A DNA stretch of 64,000 nt from CAZGUG01 sp964625335 (GTDB lineage: Bacteria; Bacillota; Clostridia; Ch29), in assembly GCA_964625335.1 (NCBI GenBank), contig CAZVBE010000001.1:62001-126000 (forward strand). The letters run 5' to 3'. Every line of letters begins with the position of its first letter. Position 1 is the stretch's first letter. Shown here piece after piece: positions 15,793-24,705 of the stretch. The translations under genes and the position numbers were made by a program. Below the pieces are notes generated by a model that made no database searches, was not told the origin of the DNA, and saw only the letters and a program-made list of their open reading frames with translations.

Positions 15793-15982
15793 TGAAATAT
15801 CACCTCCTCAATATAAGGTATTCAAAGTATGAAAAAAAGTTCTGAAAAGGAAAAAATTATTAGCTGTACACAACCCGACCGAAAAGTATTGACAGGTAAT
15901 AGGCACTGCGAATACACATAAAGGGAATTGGGATAAGCTGTCGAATTAGATTATTAATAGATAATACAGGGGAGGTAAGAGT

Positions 15983-17917
15983 GTGGCGAAATCGCGGATT
16001 CTATTCGTGTCAACATACCCTGAACTGACTGCCATGGCCAGTGATATTTCAGATGAACTGCGTATACCTTTGAGCATATACGAAGGTGGAATAATGAGAA
16101 ACGGCCATCTTTACGCCAGGGAAAAGGAAAGGGAACTGGATGTGATAATAAGCTGCGGGGCCACAGCTGCAGCTATCAAAGAGCTTGTCAGCATACCCGT
16201 AGTCTCGGTGGAAACCGGCACGGTGGATTTTCTAAATGCACTTATAAAGGCCAGGGAGTATGGAGACAGGATAGGACTTGTCAGTTATAAAAGTGAGAAG
16301 CTTGAAAACCTTGAGAGTTTAAAAAATGCGCTGAATATAGACTTTATTGATTTCCCGTATTCCAACAAAGAGGAACTGGAAAAGCAGATGGAGGGCGCAC
16401 TGGCCTTTGAAAAACTTACGGTGGTAAGCATGGGCAACTGTGTTATGGAGGTTGCCACGCAAAAGGGCCTAAGGGGCGTACTGATACATCACAGCAGGAG
16501 GTCTGTAGAGCAGGCGGTGATTGCAGCAAGAAATATAAGCGATTTAGGCAAAAGGGAGAAGGAACGGGCTGAGAGGCTAAAGGCGGTGATAGACTATTCC
16601 GGCGAAGGCATAGTAACTACCGACAAAAACGGCATTATAACAACCTTTAACCCTGCAGCGGAAAGAATATTCGAAATAACTGCATCAGGCATAGTGGGGA
16701 AACCCATCAGAAAGCTGGAGACAAACAGCAGCTTTGACGTTTTCTTTGGTGAGGGCAAACAGGAACTGGGAAGGCTTATCAAAGTCAACAATACACAAAT
16801 CATCCTGAATAAAGTGCCCATAATAGTGGACAGCGAACAGACGGGAACCGTCTTTACCCTTCAGGAGGTCTCAAGGATACAAAAACTGGAGCATAAGGTA
16901 AGAAAGGAGCTGTATGCCAAAGGTCTGGTGGCCCGGTACCGCTTCGACGATATAATAGGGCATGGCAGTGTTATAAGGGAGACGATAAACAAAGCCAAAA
17001 AATTCGGCAGAACGCCTGCAACCGTACTCATTGAAGGCGAGACCGGCAGCGGTAAGGAGCTTTTTGCCCAGAGCATACATAATATAAGCCCGCGGAGGGA
17101 TGGCCCCTTTGTCGCAATAAACTGTGCAGCCCTGCCGGAGAATTTGCTGGAGAGCGAATTGTTCGGCTATGAAGAGGGAGCCTTTACCGGGGCAAAAAAG
17201 GGAGGTAAACCGGGGCTGTTTGAGCTGGCCCATGGCGGGACGATTTTTCTGGATGAAATAAGCCAGATTTCTCCGGGGCTTCAAAGCAGGCTTTTAAGGG
17301 TTTTGCAGGAAAGGGAAGTGCTGAGGATAGGAGGGGAATACATTCTTAACGTAGATACAAGGGTTATAGCCGCTACCAACAGCAACCTGTATGATCTGGT
17401 ACAGAAAGGCAGGTTCCGGGAAGATTTGTTTTTCAGGATAAATGTACTCAACCTGAAGGTTCCGCCTCTAAGGGCAAGAAGAGATGACATCCCGATGCTG
17501 ATAAGGCATCTTATTTCTAATGCCAATCATCGTCACGGCGCCCGTATAAGCGATATAACCGATGGCGGTATGGAGCTTTTGAAAAAATATAATTGGCCGG
17601 GGAATGTCAGGGAGCTCGAAAATTTTACCGAGAAGATGGTAATACTCGCCGAGCAACCGGTGATAGGTGAGGATTTCATCCAACAGCTGTTGTCCGATCA
17701 TGTCGTTTACAGGGATACAGGCATTGAGACAGATAAGGAAAGGGACGATTTGATAGAGATTAGCATAGGCCCTTTAAAGGAAATGGAACTGCAAATTATT
17801 GAAGCCATAAGCAATAGGGTAAGGGGAGATAAAAAGCTACTTGCCGAAAAACTTGGGATTAGCAGGACAACCCTTTGGAAAAGGCTCAGGGAATTGGAGA
17901 CCGGAGACGAACAGTAA
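15983..17917 (+). CDS. PrpR-type sigma-54-dependent transcriptional activator
   Basis: 644 residues from the GTG at 15983 (GGGGAGG seven bases upstream). An N-terminal PrpR_N sensor domain covers about residues 1-190 and a PAS domain follows (KAVIDYSGEGIVTTDKNG, near 205). The AAA+ sigma-54 interaction domain has Walker A GETGSGKE, the loop GAFTGA that contacts sigma-54, and FLDEISQ (Walker B). A C-terminal Fis-type helix-turn-helix is at the end (KLLAEKLGISRTTLWKRL). PrpR_N domains bind carboxylate-type metabolites such as 2-methylcitrate. A -24/-12 promoter sits between this gene and the symporter-oxidoreductase operon, making that operon the evident target. Confidence 0.92.
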   Translation: MAKSRILFVSTYPELTAMASDISDELRIPLSIYEGGIMRNGHLYAREKERELDVIISCGATAAAIKELVSIPVVSVETGTVDFLNALIKAREYGDRIGLVSYKSEKLENLESLKNALNIDFIDFPYSNKEELEKQMEGALAFEKLTVVSMGNCVMEVATQKGLRGVLIHHSRRSVEQAVIAARNISDLGKREKERAERLKAVIDYSGEGIVTTDKNGIITTFNPAAERIFEITASGIVGKPIRKLETNSSFDVFFGEGKQELGRLIKVNNTQIILNKVPIIVDSEQTGTVFTLQEVSRIQKLEHKVRKELYAKGLVARYRFDDIIGHGSVIRETINKAKKFGRTPATVLIEGETGSGKELFAQSIHNISPRRDGPFVAINCAALPENLLESELFGYEEGAFTGAKKGGKPGLFELAHGGTIFLDEISQISPGLQSRLLRVLQEREVLRIGGEYILNVDTRVIAATNSNLYDLVQKGRFREDLFFRINVLNLKVPPLRARRDDIPMLIRHLISNANHRHGARISDITDGGMELLKKYNWPGNVRELENFTEKMVILAEQPVIGEDFIQQLLSDHVVYRDTGIETDKERDDLIEISIGPLKEMELQIIEAISNRVRGDKKLLAEKLGISRTTLWKRLRELETGDEQ

Positions 17918-17992
17918 AACAGCTTGTTTACTGTTCCCGCGTTCAAAATATTAACATATATCCATGATTTATTAATAATTCAAACAACTATA

Positions 17993-18022
17993 AGTCCTGC
18001 GTTAAAAGGCAGGACTTTGTTA
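17993..18022 (+). terminator. Intrinsic terminator after the activator gene
   Basis: AGTCCTGC (17993-18000) pairs with GCAGGACT (18009-18016) around GTTAAAAG, followed by TTGTTAT. It separates the activator transcript from the sigma-54 operon. Confidence 0.6.
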
Positions 18023-18081
18023 TGGCAGGAAAGAGGAGGCTGGTCATAGGTTTTTATTATAAAAAATACCGGCTGAAAAAG

Positions 18082-18097
18082 TGGTATGGATTTTGCT
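18082..18097 (+). promoter_or_regulatory. Sigma-54 (-24/-12) promoter
   Basis: TGGTATGGATTTTGCT has the invariant GG (18083-18084) and GC (18095-18096) exactly ten bases apart and matches TGGCAYRN4TTGCW except at two positions. The gene start at 18166 lies about 60 bases beyond the expected transcription start. It is the likely target of the PrpR-type activator upstream. Confidence 0.8.
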
Positions 18098-18165
18098 ACT
18101 ATGAATCAGCGTAATGGTTCTGGAATAATACGCATTTCATCGAAACAGGGGAGGAAGGATGGAAA

Positions 18166-19578
18166 ATGTCTATACAGTTTTTAATTATTATTCTGTACTT
18201 TGCGCTGACGGTAGGCATTGGGGTATACGCACAAAAAAAATCCACAAGCTCGGATGCCTTTCACGGAGCAAGGCTTGGTGTACTTATGTGCGTAGCAGCC
18301 GGGACGGGGGAATGGCTGGGCGGCACCTCAACCACCGGCGTATCCGAATACGGATACTCTTTCGGTATATCGGGGGCATGGTACTCAATAGCAAATGCCA
18401 TCGGGGTAATGGTGCTGGCTCTTTTTTTTGCCAGGCTCTACAGGAGCCTTGAGACGGTAACGGTACCCGGGGTGGTGGAAAGGTTTATAGGTGTTAATGC
18501 AAGGGTGGCAGCCAGCGTGCTGCTTATATTTGTAATGATAGTGGTGGGGACGTCCCAGGTAATAGCAGCCGGTACCCTGGGCGTAACGGTACTTGGTCTT
18601 GACTTCAACACATCGGTAATAGTACTTGGTATCGGCTTTATTATTTATACCCTTGCGGGGGGTATGAACGCTGTGGGATACACCAATATGCTGCATCTGT
18701 CTGCTATGTACGGAGGTGTAATACTGGCGTTAATACTGGTGGGCAGAGATATTGGAGGCATGCAGACATTTCAGAATGCGCTGCCGGCGCAGCCGTATTT
18801 CAGTTGGACGGGGATAGGTATGCCCAAGGTATCCTCCTGGATAATAGCATCCATACTGGGAGCGTGTACCGCCCAGGCCGGCATACAACCAATCCTGGCG
18901 GCGCGGGATGTCAAAGTGGCAAAAAGGGCTGCCATAATCACCGCCTTCGCCGTTGCCCCCTTTGGCATACTAACCGCTGCGCTGGGAATGGCGGCAAGGA
19001 TAAAGTTTCCGGAGCTTGCCAATGCAAAGCTGGCCCTGCCCATGCTGATGATGAACATGCAGCCGTTGGCGGGGGGTATAGTGCTTGCATCCATAATGGC
19101 TGCCATACTTTCCACAGTTTCGCCGATAATTCTGGCGTCCGGCACCATGTTTACAAAGGACATATATCAAAGAATACTAAGGCCGGACGCCCCCGACAAA
19201 AAAGTGCTGTTTATGTCGAGGCTGTCAACAGGCATTTCGGGCGGGCTGTGTATAATACTTGCACTGCTAATGTATGGCAGCACCAGGATACTGGACATGG
19301 TATACTTTGCATACACCCTGAGGGGATCTCTGTTCGTGGTCCTTTTGTTCGCAATCTATTGGAAAAGGACATCTCCAAAGGGTGCCGTTATAGCTATGAT
19401 AATCACCGGTATAGTGGGTTTATTCTGGGTTGCCTACAAAGCCATGTACGGGCAATTCCCCATTCACCCTGCCGTTACCGAGACTTATGCATCGGTAATT
19501 GTGGCCTTTGTATCCACCATTGTACTGAGCTTCATATATAAGGATGGTAAACTCCACCATCAGACATCAAAGCATTAA
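18166..19578 (+). CDS. Sodium:solute symporter (SSS family)
   Basis: 470 residues with about 13 hydrophobic segments. SSS-family features include the N-terminal helix followed by GARLGVLMCVAAGTGEWLGGTSTTGV, the MNAVGYTNMLH region and ASGTMFTKDIYQRILRP. These carriers import organic anions, sugars or amino acids with Na+. It is the first gene after the sigma-54 promoter and precedes the ferredoxin and 2-oxoacid oxidoreductase genes, so the substrate is probably a carboxylate, oxo acid or amino acid that those enzymes degrade. GGGGAGGAAGG precedes the start; an ATG at 18159 is out of frame. Confidence 0.88.
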   Translation: MSIQFLIIILYFALTVGIGVYAQKKSTSSDAFHGARLGVLMCVAAGTGEWLGGTSTTGVSEYGYSFGISGAWYSIANAIGVMVLALFFARLYRSLETVTVPGVVERFIGVNARVAASVLLIFVMIVVGTSQVIAAGTLGVTVLGLDFNTSVIVLGIGFIIYTLAGGMNAVGYTNMLHLSAMYGGVILALILVGRDIGGMQTFQNALPAQPYFSWTGIGMPKVSSWIIASILGACTAQAGIQPILAARDVKVAKRAAIITAFAVAPFGILTAALGMAARIKFPELANAKLALPMLMMNMQPLAGGIVLASIMAAILSTVSPIILASGTMFTKDIYQRILRPDAPDKKVLFMSRLSTGISGGLCIILALLMYGSTRILDMVYFAYTLRGSLFVVLLFAIYWKRTSPKGAVIAMIITGIVGLFWVAYKAMYGQFPIHPAVTETYASVIVAFVSTIVLSFIYKDGKLHHQTSKH

Positions 19579-19604
19579 TAATTTGCGGAAGGGAGTTAAG
19601 AATT

Positions 19605-19817
19605 ATGAACAGGGTAACAGTAAACAGGTTGTGGTGCAAGAAATGCGGCATATGCATAGAGTATTGTCCCGTAAAGGTGTTTACCGGGGAAATAGACGGC
19701 ACACCGGTACCAACCTTTCAGGAAAGGTGTACCGGCTGCAGGATGTGTGTACTAAGGTGCCCGGATTTTGCACTCGAAGTGGAGGTGGACAGCGATGACG
19801 GAAGAAAACAGGATTAG
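19605..19817 (+). CDS. korD: 2-oxoacid:ferredoxin oxidoreductase delta subunit (2x[4Fe-4S] ferredoxin)
   Basis: 70 residues. Two CxxCxxCxxxC(P) motifs, CKKCGICIEYCP and CTGCRMCVLRCP, each ligate a 4Fe-4S cluster. It would pass electrons from the TPP-containing beta subunit to external ferredoxin. It is placed between the symporter and the alpha subunit, whose start overlaps its end by 23 bases. The size is that of KorD/VorD-type small ferredoxins. Confidence 0.9.
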   Translation: MNRVTVNRLWCKKCGICIEYCPVKVFTGEIDGTPVPTFQERCTGCRMCVLRCPDFALEVEVDSDDGRKQD

Positions 19818-20943
19818 ATTTATCCAGGGTAACGAGGCCATAGCCGAAGGGGCAATAACGGCGGGTGCGAGGTTTTTCGCCGGATATCCTATAACCCCGT
19901 CCTCCGAGATAGCCGAGATATCCTCAAGGCGTTTGCCTGGAGTTGGCGGTGTGTATGTACAGATGGAAGACGAAATAGGCAGCATAGCTGCTATTATCGG
20001 GGCCTCGGTCGCCGGCAAAAAATCATACACCGCCACCAGCGGACCAGGGTTTTCGTTGATGCAGGAAAATTTAGGCGTTGCGGTAATGGCGGAAGTGCCC
20101 TGCGTAATAATAAACGTACAGCGTTCAGGACCAAGCACAGGACTTGCCACAAAGCCCGCCCAGGGCGATGTGATGCAAAGCAGATGGGGCACCCACGGCG
20201 ACCACGGTATAATAGTACTATCCCCGTCTTCGGTACAGGACTGTTTTGACCTAACTATAAGGGCCTTTAGCCTTGCGGAGAAGTACAGAACGCCGGTGGT
20301 GCTTCTGGCAGACGAGATTGTAGGGCATATGCGGGAAAAGGCGGTGATAAGAGAGCCGGGACCCGGGGAGTTAACTGAACGCATTAAACCTATCTGCCAT
20401 CCGGATGAATACAAACCCTTCGGGATGGATAAAGGGGGAATTGCCCCGTTGGCGGCCTATGGCGGCGAATACGTTTTCAGGGTTTCCGGATCCACCCATG
20501 ATGAACTGGGCTTTGCGAGTAACAGACCGGAAAACGCCGATAGGTTCGTAAGACATTATACCGACAAGATAGAAAAGAACAAAGACGATATAGTAACGAC
20601 AAGGGAGTACAACCTGTCGGATGCCGAATACACCATAATAAGCTTCGGCTGTACTGTGAGGTCCGCCCTGGAAGCGATGTCAATTTCACGTCGCCGGGGT
20701 AAAAAGGTTGGTGTGCTGGAGCTTGTTACGCTATGGCCCTTTGCCGACGGCAGGGTAAAAAGTGCATGCGAAGGCGCAAAGGCGGTAATAGTTCCGGAGA
20801 TGAACCTTGGACAGGTGATAAGGGAGGTTCAAAGGGTGGTCAGGAAAGACATACCCATAGCAGGCGTCAATAAAGTGAACAGCCAGGCCATAACACCTGT
20901 GGAAATACTGGGCAAAATTGAGGAGGTGGCGAAATGTCTGTAA
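19795..20943 (+). CDS. korA: 2-oxoacid:ferredoxin oxidoreductase alpha subunit
   Basis: 382 residues from the ATG at 19795 (GGAGGTGG at 19781-19788). The family signature GYPITPSSEI lies near residue 35, followed by QMEDEIGSIAAIIGAS and TATSGPGFSLMQE, which are typical of KorA/VorA TPP-enzyme alpha chains. The complex oxidatively decarboxylates a 2-oxo acid with CoA to the acyl-CoA and reduces ferredoxin. The four-subunit layout (delta-alpha-beta-gamma) fits 2-oxoglutarate or branched-chain 2-oxo acid enzymes, and the substrate cannot be settled by sequence reading. It overlaps the beta-subunit gene by 10 bases. Confidence 0.9.
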   Translation: MTEENRIRFIQGNEAIAEGAITAGARFFAGYPITPSSEIAEISSRRLPGVGGVYVQMEDEIGSIAAIIGASVAGKKSYTATSGPGFSLMQENLGVAVMAEVPCVIINVQRSGPSTGLATKPAQGDVMQSRWGTHGDHGIIVLSPSSVQDCFDLTIRAFSLAEKYRTPVVLLADEIVGHMREKAVIREPGPGELTERIKPICHPDEYKPFGMDKGGIAPLAAYGGEYVFRVSGSTHDELGFASNRPENADRFVRHYTDKIEKNKDDIVTTREYNLSDAEYTIISFGCTVRSALEAMSISRRRGKKVGVLELVTLWPFADGRVKSACEGAKAVIVPEMNLGQVIREVQRVVRKDIPIAGVNKVNSQAITPVEILGKIEEVAKCL

Positions 20944-21782
20944 TAAAATACGACGACTACCTGCTGAAGGAAAAGCTCCCTTTATTTTGGTGCGGCGGGT
21001 GCGGTAACGGAAATGTATTGGGTTCAATACTGCGCGCCTTTGCCAAGCTGCAGTTTGAAAGGCGCAATACCGTGGTGGTAACCGGCATAGGCTGTTGGGG
21101 AAAAGCGGACGACTATATAAACACCAACACCTTCCACGGTACCCATGGCAGGGCCCTTGCCTTTGCCACCGGTATAAAGCTTGCCAATCCAGAACTTAAG
21201 GTCCTTGCGCTGATGGGAGACGGTGACGGCGCCACCATAGGCGGAAACCACCTTATACATGCAGCCCGGCGTAATGTGGACATAACCGCAATAGTGGTAA
21301 ACAACTTCAACTACGGCATGACCGGCGGGCAGTACTCGGGGACAACACCCGAAAACGCTTTTACATCCACCTCGAGGTACGGACACATAGAGGAGGGCTT
21401 TGACCTGTGTAAGCTGGTGGAAGCGGCGGGTGCGCCCTTTGTGGCAAGGAGTACGGTATATAACATAATACAGCTTGACAAACTGGTGGAAGAGGCCCTG
21501 AATAAAAAAGGCTTTTCTTTTCTGGAAGTCATAGCGCCGTGTCCAACCCATTTTGGCAGACTAAACCGCATGAAAACAGCGCCGCTTACGCTAATGTGGA
21601 TAAAGGAAAACAGTATTACCCAAAAACAGGCCGGGAAGCTGTCTGACCAGGACAAACAGGGTAAATTCATAACAGGCAAATTCGCAGATATAGATAAAGA
21701 GGATTACAGCACCAAATATGAAAGACTGCAGAAGCTGGTGCAAAAATCAGAAGGAGGGGAGGATTCGGTAAATGAAGGATAG
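20934..21782 (+). CDS. korB: 2-oxoacid:ferredoxin oxidoreductase beta subunit (TPP-binding)
   Basis: 282 residues. Cys-containing WCGGCGNGNVLG near residue 19 and the thiamine-diphosphate/Mg motif GDGDGATIGGNH near residue 94 with VNNFNYGMTGGQYS identify the catalytic beta subunit. THFGRLNR follows in the usual place. It carries out the decarboxylation step and works with the neighbouring alpha, gamma and ferredoxin subunits. Overlaps of 10 and 11 bases on either side indicate a tightly coupled operon. Confidence 0.92.
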   Translation: MSVIKYDDYLLKEKLPLFWCGGCGNGNVLGSILRAFAKLQFERRNTVVVTGIGCWGKADDYINTNTFHGTHGRALAFATGIKLANPELKVLALMGDGDGATIGGNHLIHAARRNVDITAIVVNNFNYGMTGGQYSGTTPENAFTSTSRYGHIEEGFDLCKLVEAAGAPFVARSTVYNIIQLDKLVEEALNKKGFSFLEVIAPCPTHFGRLNRMKTAPLTLMWIKENSITQKQAGKLSDQDKQGKFITGKFADIDKEDYSTKYERLQKLVQKSEGGEDSVNEG

Positions 21783-22314
21783 GTGGGAGATAATATTAAG
21801 CGGGGTAGGCGGCCAGGGCCTTATTATGAGCGGTACCATACTGGGCCGGGCGGCAACCGTTTATGAAGGCAAAAACGCTACCCTTACCTCTTCATACGGA
21901 ATCGAAACCAGGGGTACCCTCGCAAAATCCGATGTAATAATCAGCGAAGAGGATATATACTTTCCCGAAGTTATGAAGGAAGACATTGTATTGGCGCTGG
22001 CTCCCGTTGCCTATGAAAGGTATATATCCTCCATGGACAAAGATGCTATGCTGATTTATGACAGCAGTCTTATTACTGATATCAGGGAAACGGGTGTAAA
22101 GCAATACGGCTATCCAATAACCGATATAGCCCGTCAGCTAGGCAATGCCGCTGCGGCCAATATGGCAGCCCTTGGTATTATCGTAAGAAAGACAGGCGTG
22201 GTATCCGAAGCCTCGGTTATTAAGGCTATAAATAATAGTTTTTCCAATAAGCCCCAGGTTATCGAATTGAACCACAAGGCTTTCATGGAAGGTCTCCATC
22301 TGGTACAAGTTTAA
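21772..22314 (+). CDS. korC: 2-oxoacid:ferredoxin oxidoreductase gamma subunit
   Basis: 180 residues. The GVGGQGLIMSGTILGRAA motif near residue 11 and the SYGIETRGTLAKSDV motif near 42 are typical of the gamma domain that contributes to CoA and substrate handling in this enzyme class. It starts 11 bases inside korB with GGAGGGGAGG just upstream. Last gene of the sigma-54 operon, followed by a long-stem terminator. Confidence 0.92.
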   Translation: MKDRWEIILSGVGGQGLIMSGTILGRAATVYEGKNATLTSSYGIETRGTLAKSDVIISEEDIYFPEVMKEDIVLALAPVAYERYISSMDKDAMLIYDSSLITDIRETGVKQYGYPITDIARQLGNAAAANMAALGIIVRKTGVVSEASVIKAINNSFSNKPQVIELNHKAFMEGLHLVQV

Positions 22315-22354
22315 ATATAGAGGGCAGCATCTGGTTATCAGGTGACAGACGGCA

Positions 22355-22399
22355 GATACACAAGAAAGCCTCCAAATGGCTTTCTTGTGTATCTTGTTA
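22355..22399 (+). terminator. Terminator of the kor operon
   Basis: GATACACAAGAAAGCC (22355-22370) and GGCTTTCTTGTGTATC (22378-22393) form a perfect 16-base stem with a seven-base loop, followed by TTGTTAT. Confidence 0.85.
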
Positions 22400-22414
22400 T
22401 AAAATCGGATTGCT

Positions 22415-23014
22415 GTGGAATATATTAGTAGAACAGATGAAATACAGAAATCAAAGCATGTTTTTGAAGGAATCCTGTCCGTCATCCGTAAGGCGGCAGA
22501 GCTTTTAAAAGATGGCAGGGCGGCTAAAAAAACGGATCTGGAAAATATATTCCCGGGACTGTGGACTAAACTGGAGGAACGTCTATACAGCCCCGATCCA
22601 GGCATGCCGGGCAATGTAGTGGCCATGGAGGCTTCCGGAGACGGAGGCGGTAAAGCTACTTATTTTTTCAGGATAATGGACAGAAATGAATACCGGCAAA
22701 AAAGGGATAAATCAGAGCTGGCGGATATAACCAGCGAGTTTTTGATTAAGTTAAACCGATGCATGCTGGAAATAAATTTCAGAAGGGAACCCATATACCT
22801 GACGGATGAGAAGATAAATCAGCCTTCGTATTCGAGGTATAGGGAATCCATCAGGCAGATACCTTATTTGCAGACTTTAAGAAAGCATTTTATAGGAAGA
22901 GTTATACATGGTTCTTCAGAACAATGGGAGAAGGATGTTTTGGACCTGATGCAGTTTAATATAAACGCCAGGGATAACGGGGAGAAGTGGAGCAAATCCT
23001 TATCCAGGGAATAG
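22415..23014 (+). CDS. Unknown protein; intact copy of a duplicated gene
   Basis: 199 residues from a GTG at 22415; no good ribosome binding site is visible, so the start is uncertain. No family was recognised. It is charged and mostly helical (ILSVIRKAAELLKDGRAAK, LWTKLEERLYSP) with a glycine-rich turn (ASGDGGGKATYFF) and no membrane segment or signal. It leads a run of three zinc-ribbon genes and may be co-expressed with them. A decayed second copy, with several in-frame losses, lies at 27873-28178; the first 50 bases of homology are identical in both. Confidence 0.5.
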   Translation: MEYISRTDEIQKSKHVFEGILSVIRKAAELLKDGRAAKKTDLENIFPGLWTKLEERLYSPDPGMPGNVVAMEASGDGGGKATYFFRIMDRNEYRQKRDKSELADITSEFLIKLNRCMLEINFRREPIYLTDEKINQPSYSRYRESIRQIPYLQTLRKHFIGRVIHGSSEQWEKDVLDLMQFNINARDNGEKWSKSLSRE

Positions 23015-23040
23015 CATTAACCATTAAGGAGGTGAGGCCT

Positions 23041-23367
23041 ATGGCAGGATACAAACATCCCTGCCGCTACTGCAACGAATTTATTCCTCCGGATTCAAAC
23101 TATTGCCCCCTATGCAACAAGGTTAATCCCCTTGGGCAGCTGAGATGCCCCAAATGCAAAAATCCAATCAGAAGAAGCTGGTCAAACTGCAGCCACTGTG
23201 GCATATCATTGACAATTACCTGTCCCAAATGCGGCAGTACAACCTTTTTCGGGGATTACTGCGACAATTGTGAAGAAAGACTAACCGTTACATGTCCCAA
23301 CAGCAAATGTAATACAGTACAGCCTCCCGTTAGCGAACTATGCATAAAATGCAAGCAGCCGCTTTAA
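23041..23367 (+). CDS. Double zinc-ribbon protein
   Basis: 108 residues from the ATG at 23041 with AAGGAGGTGAGG upstream; a longer in-frame ORF lacks a ribosome site. There are at least eight CxxC knuckles (CRYCNEF, CPLCNK, CPKCKN, CSHCGI, CPKCGS, CDNCEE, CIKCKQ), i.e. about four zinc ribbons in tandem. Such proteins usually mediate protein-protein contacts or bind nucleic acids. It is followed by two more ribbon proteins, so the three may form a complex. No DNA-binding or enzymatic domain is attached. Confidence 0.75.
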   Translation: MAGYKHPCRYCNEFIPPDSNYCPLCNKVNPLGQLRCPKCKNPIRRSWSNCSHCGISLTITCPKCGSTTFFGDYCDNCEERLTVTCPNSKCNTVQPPVSELCIKCKQPL

Positions 23368-23392
23368 AATTAAAGGAAAGGATGGATATTAA

Positions 23393-23851
23393 GTGACATT
23401 AAAAGCGTTTACCAGTAATTATGCTGATAATAGTACCGAGGCAGGTTTCCAGTTTACTTTTTTTTGTGATATTTGCCGTGATGGGTATAAAACAAGCTTT
23501 GTCGAGTCCAAAACCCATAAGAAAGGAAAGCTTATAAAAGGTCTTGGAGCAGCTGCCCGGGTGGGGGCTTATGCCCTGGGTAAGCATAGTATTGGTTATA
23601 GTATTGACAGGGGCTCGAGTGTTATAACCGAGCGCTACAGGGGTATGTCTCCCGAGTGGCATAAGGAGCATGAAGAGGCTTTTGAATTGGCCCAGAATGA
23701 AGCAAAGGGACATTTTACCCGCTGCCCTAAATGCATGAAATGGGTATGTGAAACTGACTGGAATGAACAGGAGGGCCTCTGTGTTGTCTGCGCACCGCGC
23801 GTTAATGTGGAAGTGGTGCTGCCAAAGCGGAAAAAATGGTCTCAGATGTAA
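23393..23851 (+). CDS. Zinc-ribbon-containing protein of unknown function
   Basis: 152 residues from the GTG at 23393. The N-terminal part holds a CDIC pair, the centre has a glycine/alanine-rich segment that could be amphipathic (LIKGLGAAARVGAYALGKHS), and the end has CPKC and CVVC pairs (zinc ribbon) followed by a basic tail. No family name can be given with confidence. It overlaps the next ribbon gene by 16 bases. Together with its neighbours it looks like a small metal-bound scaffold set rather than an enzyme. Confidence 0.6.
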   Translation: MTLKAFTSNYADNSTEAGFQFTFFCDICRDGYKTSFVESKTHKKGKLIKGLGAAARVGAYALGKHSIGYSIDRGSSVITERYRGMSPEWHKEHEEAFELAQNEAKGHFTRCPKCMKWVCETDWNEQEGLCVVCAPRVNVEVVLPKRKKWSQM

Positions 23852-24057
23852 GGGCAAAGGCTTCCCAGACACAGGTGTTCACCGGTGAGATTGAGAGTAA
23901 GCAGACAGTATGCCCGCGATGCGGCAAACCATCGGGGGAAGGAAAATTCTGCAATAACTGCGGAGCCAACATGTCATTGACAGCGTGTGAAAAATGCGGT
24001 GCGGAAAGTCCATCGGGTACAAGATTTTGCGGAGAGTGCGGAAACCGGTTGGAATAG
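23836..24057 (+). CDS. Small zinc-ribbon protein
   Basis: 73 residues starting 16 bases inside the preceding gene in another frame. Two zinc ribbons are present: CPRCGK..CNNCGA and CEKCGA..CGECGN, separated by about 20 residues. The N-terminal 24 residues are polar and lack a domain. Zinc-ribbon C-termini of this type are often fused to or interact with membrane or SPFH proteins; here the protein stands alone. Last gene of the cluster, 160 bases before a bidirectional terminator. Confidence 0.65.
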   Translation: MVSDVRAKASQTQVFTGEIESKQTVCPRCGKPSGEGKFCNNCGANMSLTACEKCGAESPSGTRFCGECGNRLE

Positions 24058-24219
24058 GCAGGTGTTGCCCCGGGTATTATCTGCCGTTAAGCTACGGGAG
24101 TGCTCGGGAACTACCCGCCCCAAAAGCTTAAAAAAGTATACTATATTTGTTTGATGACAGGACATATTATGAATACATGGATCTTATATATCCATTCAAT
24201 TAAAAATTTTCGGATGGTT

Positions 24220-24260
24220 AAAATGCGACAGGGAGATGGTTCTCAGACTGTCGCATTTTT
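24220..24260. terminator. Bidirectional terminator
   Basis: AAAATGCGACAG (24220-24231) pairs with CTGTCGCATTTT (24248-24259). T-runs occur on both strands, so it can end the zinc-ribbon transcript (+) and the copper-protein transcript (-). Confidence 0.8.
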
Positions 24261-24263
24261 GGT

Positions 24264-24611
24264 TTACATGTTAGCCATTTTTCTGCATTCGTCTGCGCAT
24301 GTTCGGCAGATATCCGCGCATTTCTGACAATGGTCGTCCTTGAACATGACGCATTCCTGCGCACATTTATCGCAGACTTTAGCGCACAGCTGGCAGTGTT
24401 CCTTGGAAAACTGTCCCAGCATTGACATGGTTGATGCCGACATCTGGCACATCATGGCACATTCAATCAGCATACTCACACAGCTTTTTCTGGCGCCCAG
24501 GTCGGGCTCATTAAGGCATGCGGAAAAACATTCATAACAAGCCTGGGCACACTTTGAGCAGGCATCTATACATGCCTGAAACTTATTGGTTGCCATTGTT
24601 ACCATTCCCAT
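24264..24611 (-). CDS. Four-helix-bundle copper-storage protein (Csp, DUF326 type)
   Basis: 115 residues with about 17 cysteines spaced along four predicted helices (CIDACSKCAQACYECFSAC, CQLCAKVCDKCAQEC, CQKCADICRTCADEC). This is the signature of cytosolic Csp proteins, which bind many Cu(I) ions inside the helix bundle through cysteine thiolates. There is no signal peptide, so storage or detoxification is in the cytoplasm. The transcript ends at the bidirectional terminator. GGGAGGG precedes the start at a normal distance. No copper-responsive operator was recognised. Confidence 0.85.
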   Translation of the reverse strand: MGMVTMATNKFQACIDACSKCAQACYECFSACLNEPDLGARKSCVSMLIECAMMCQMSASTMSMLGQFSKEHCQLCAKVCDKCAQECVMFKDDHCQKCADICRTCADECRKMANM

Positions 24612-24705
24612 TTACATCCCTCCCCGAACATTTTGTTATTCAAAGATATTGTGCGGATTCCAATGTATTTTATACCTTAGGAGATAACATACATTATTTT
24701 TATCA

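Noticed and set aside
18804..19541. A 245-codon + strand frame inside the symporter gene
   Set aside because: It lies in another frame of a clear SSS transporter, has a Cys/His/Arg-rich unnatural composition and no ribosome site.
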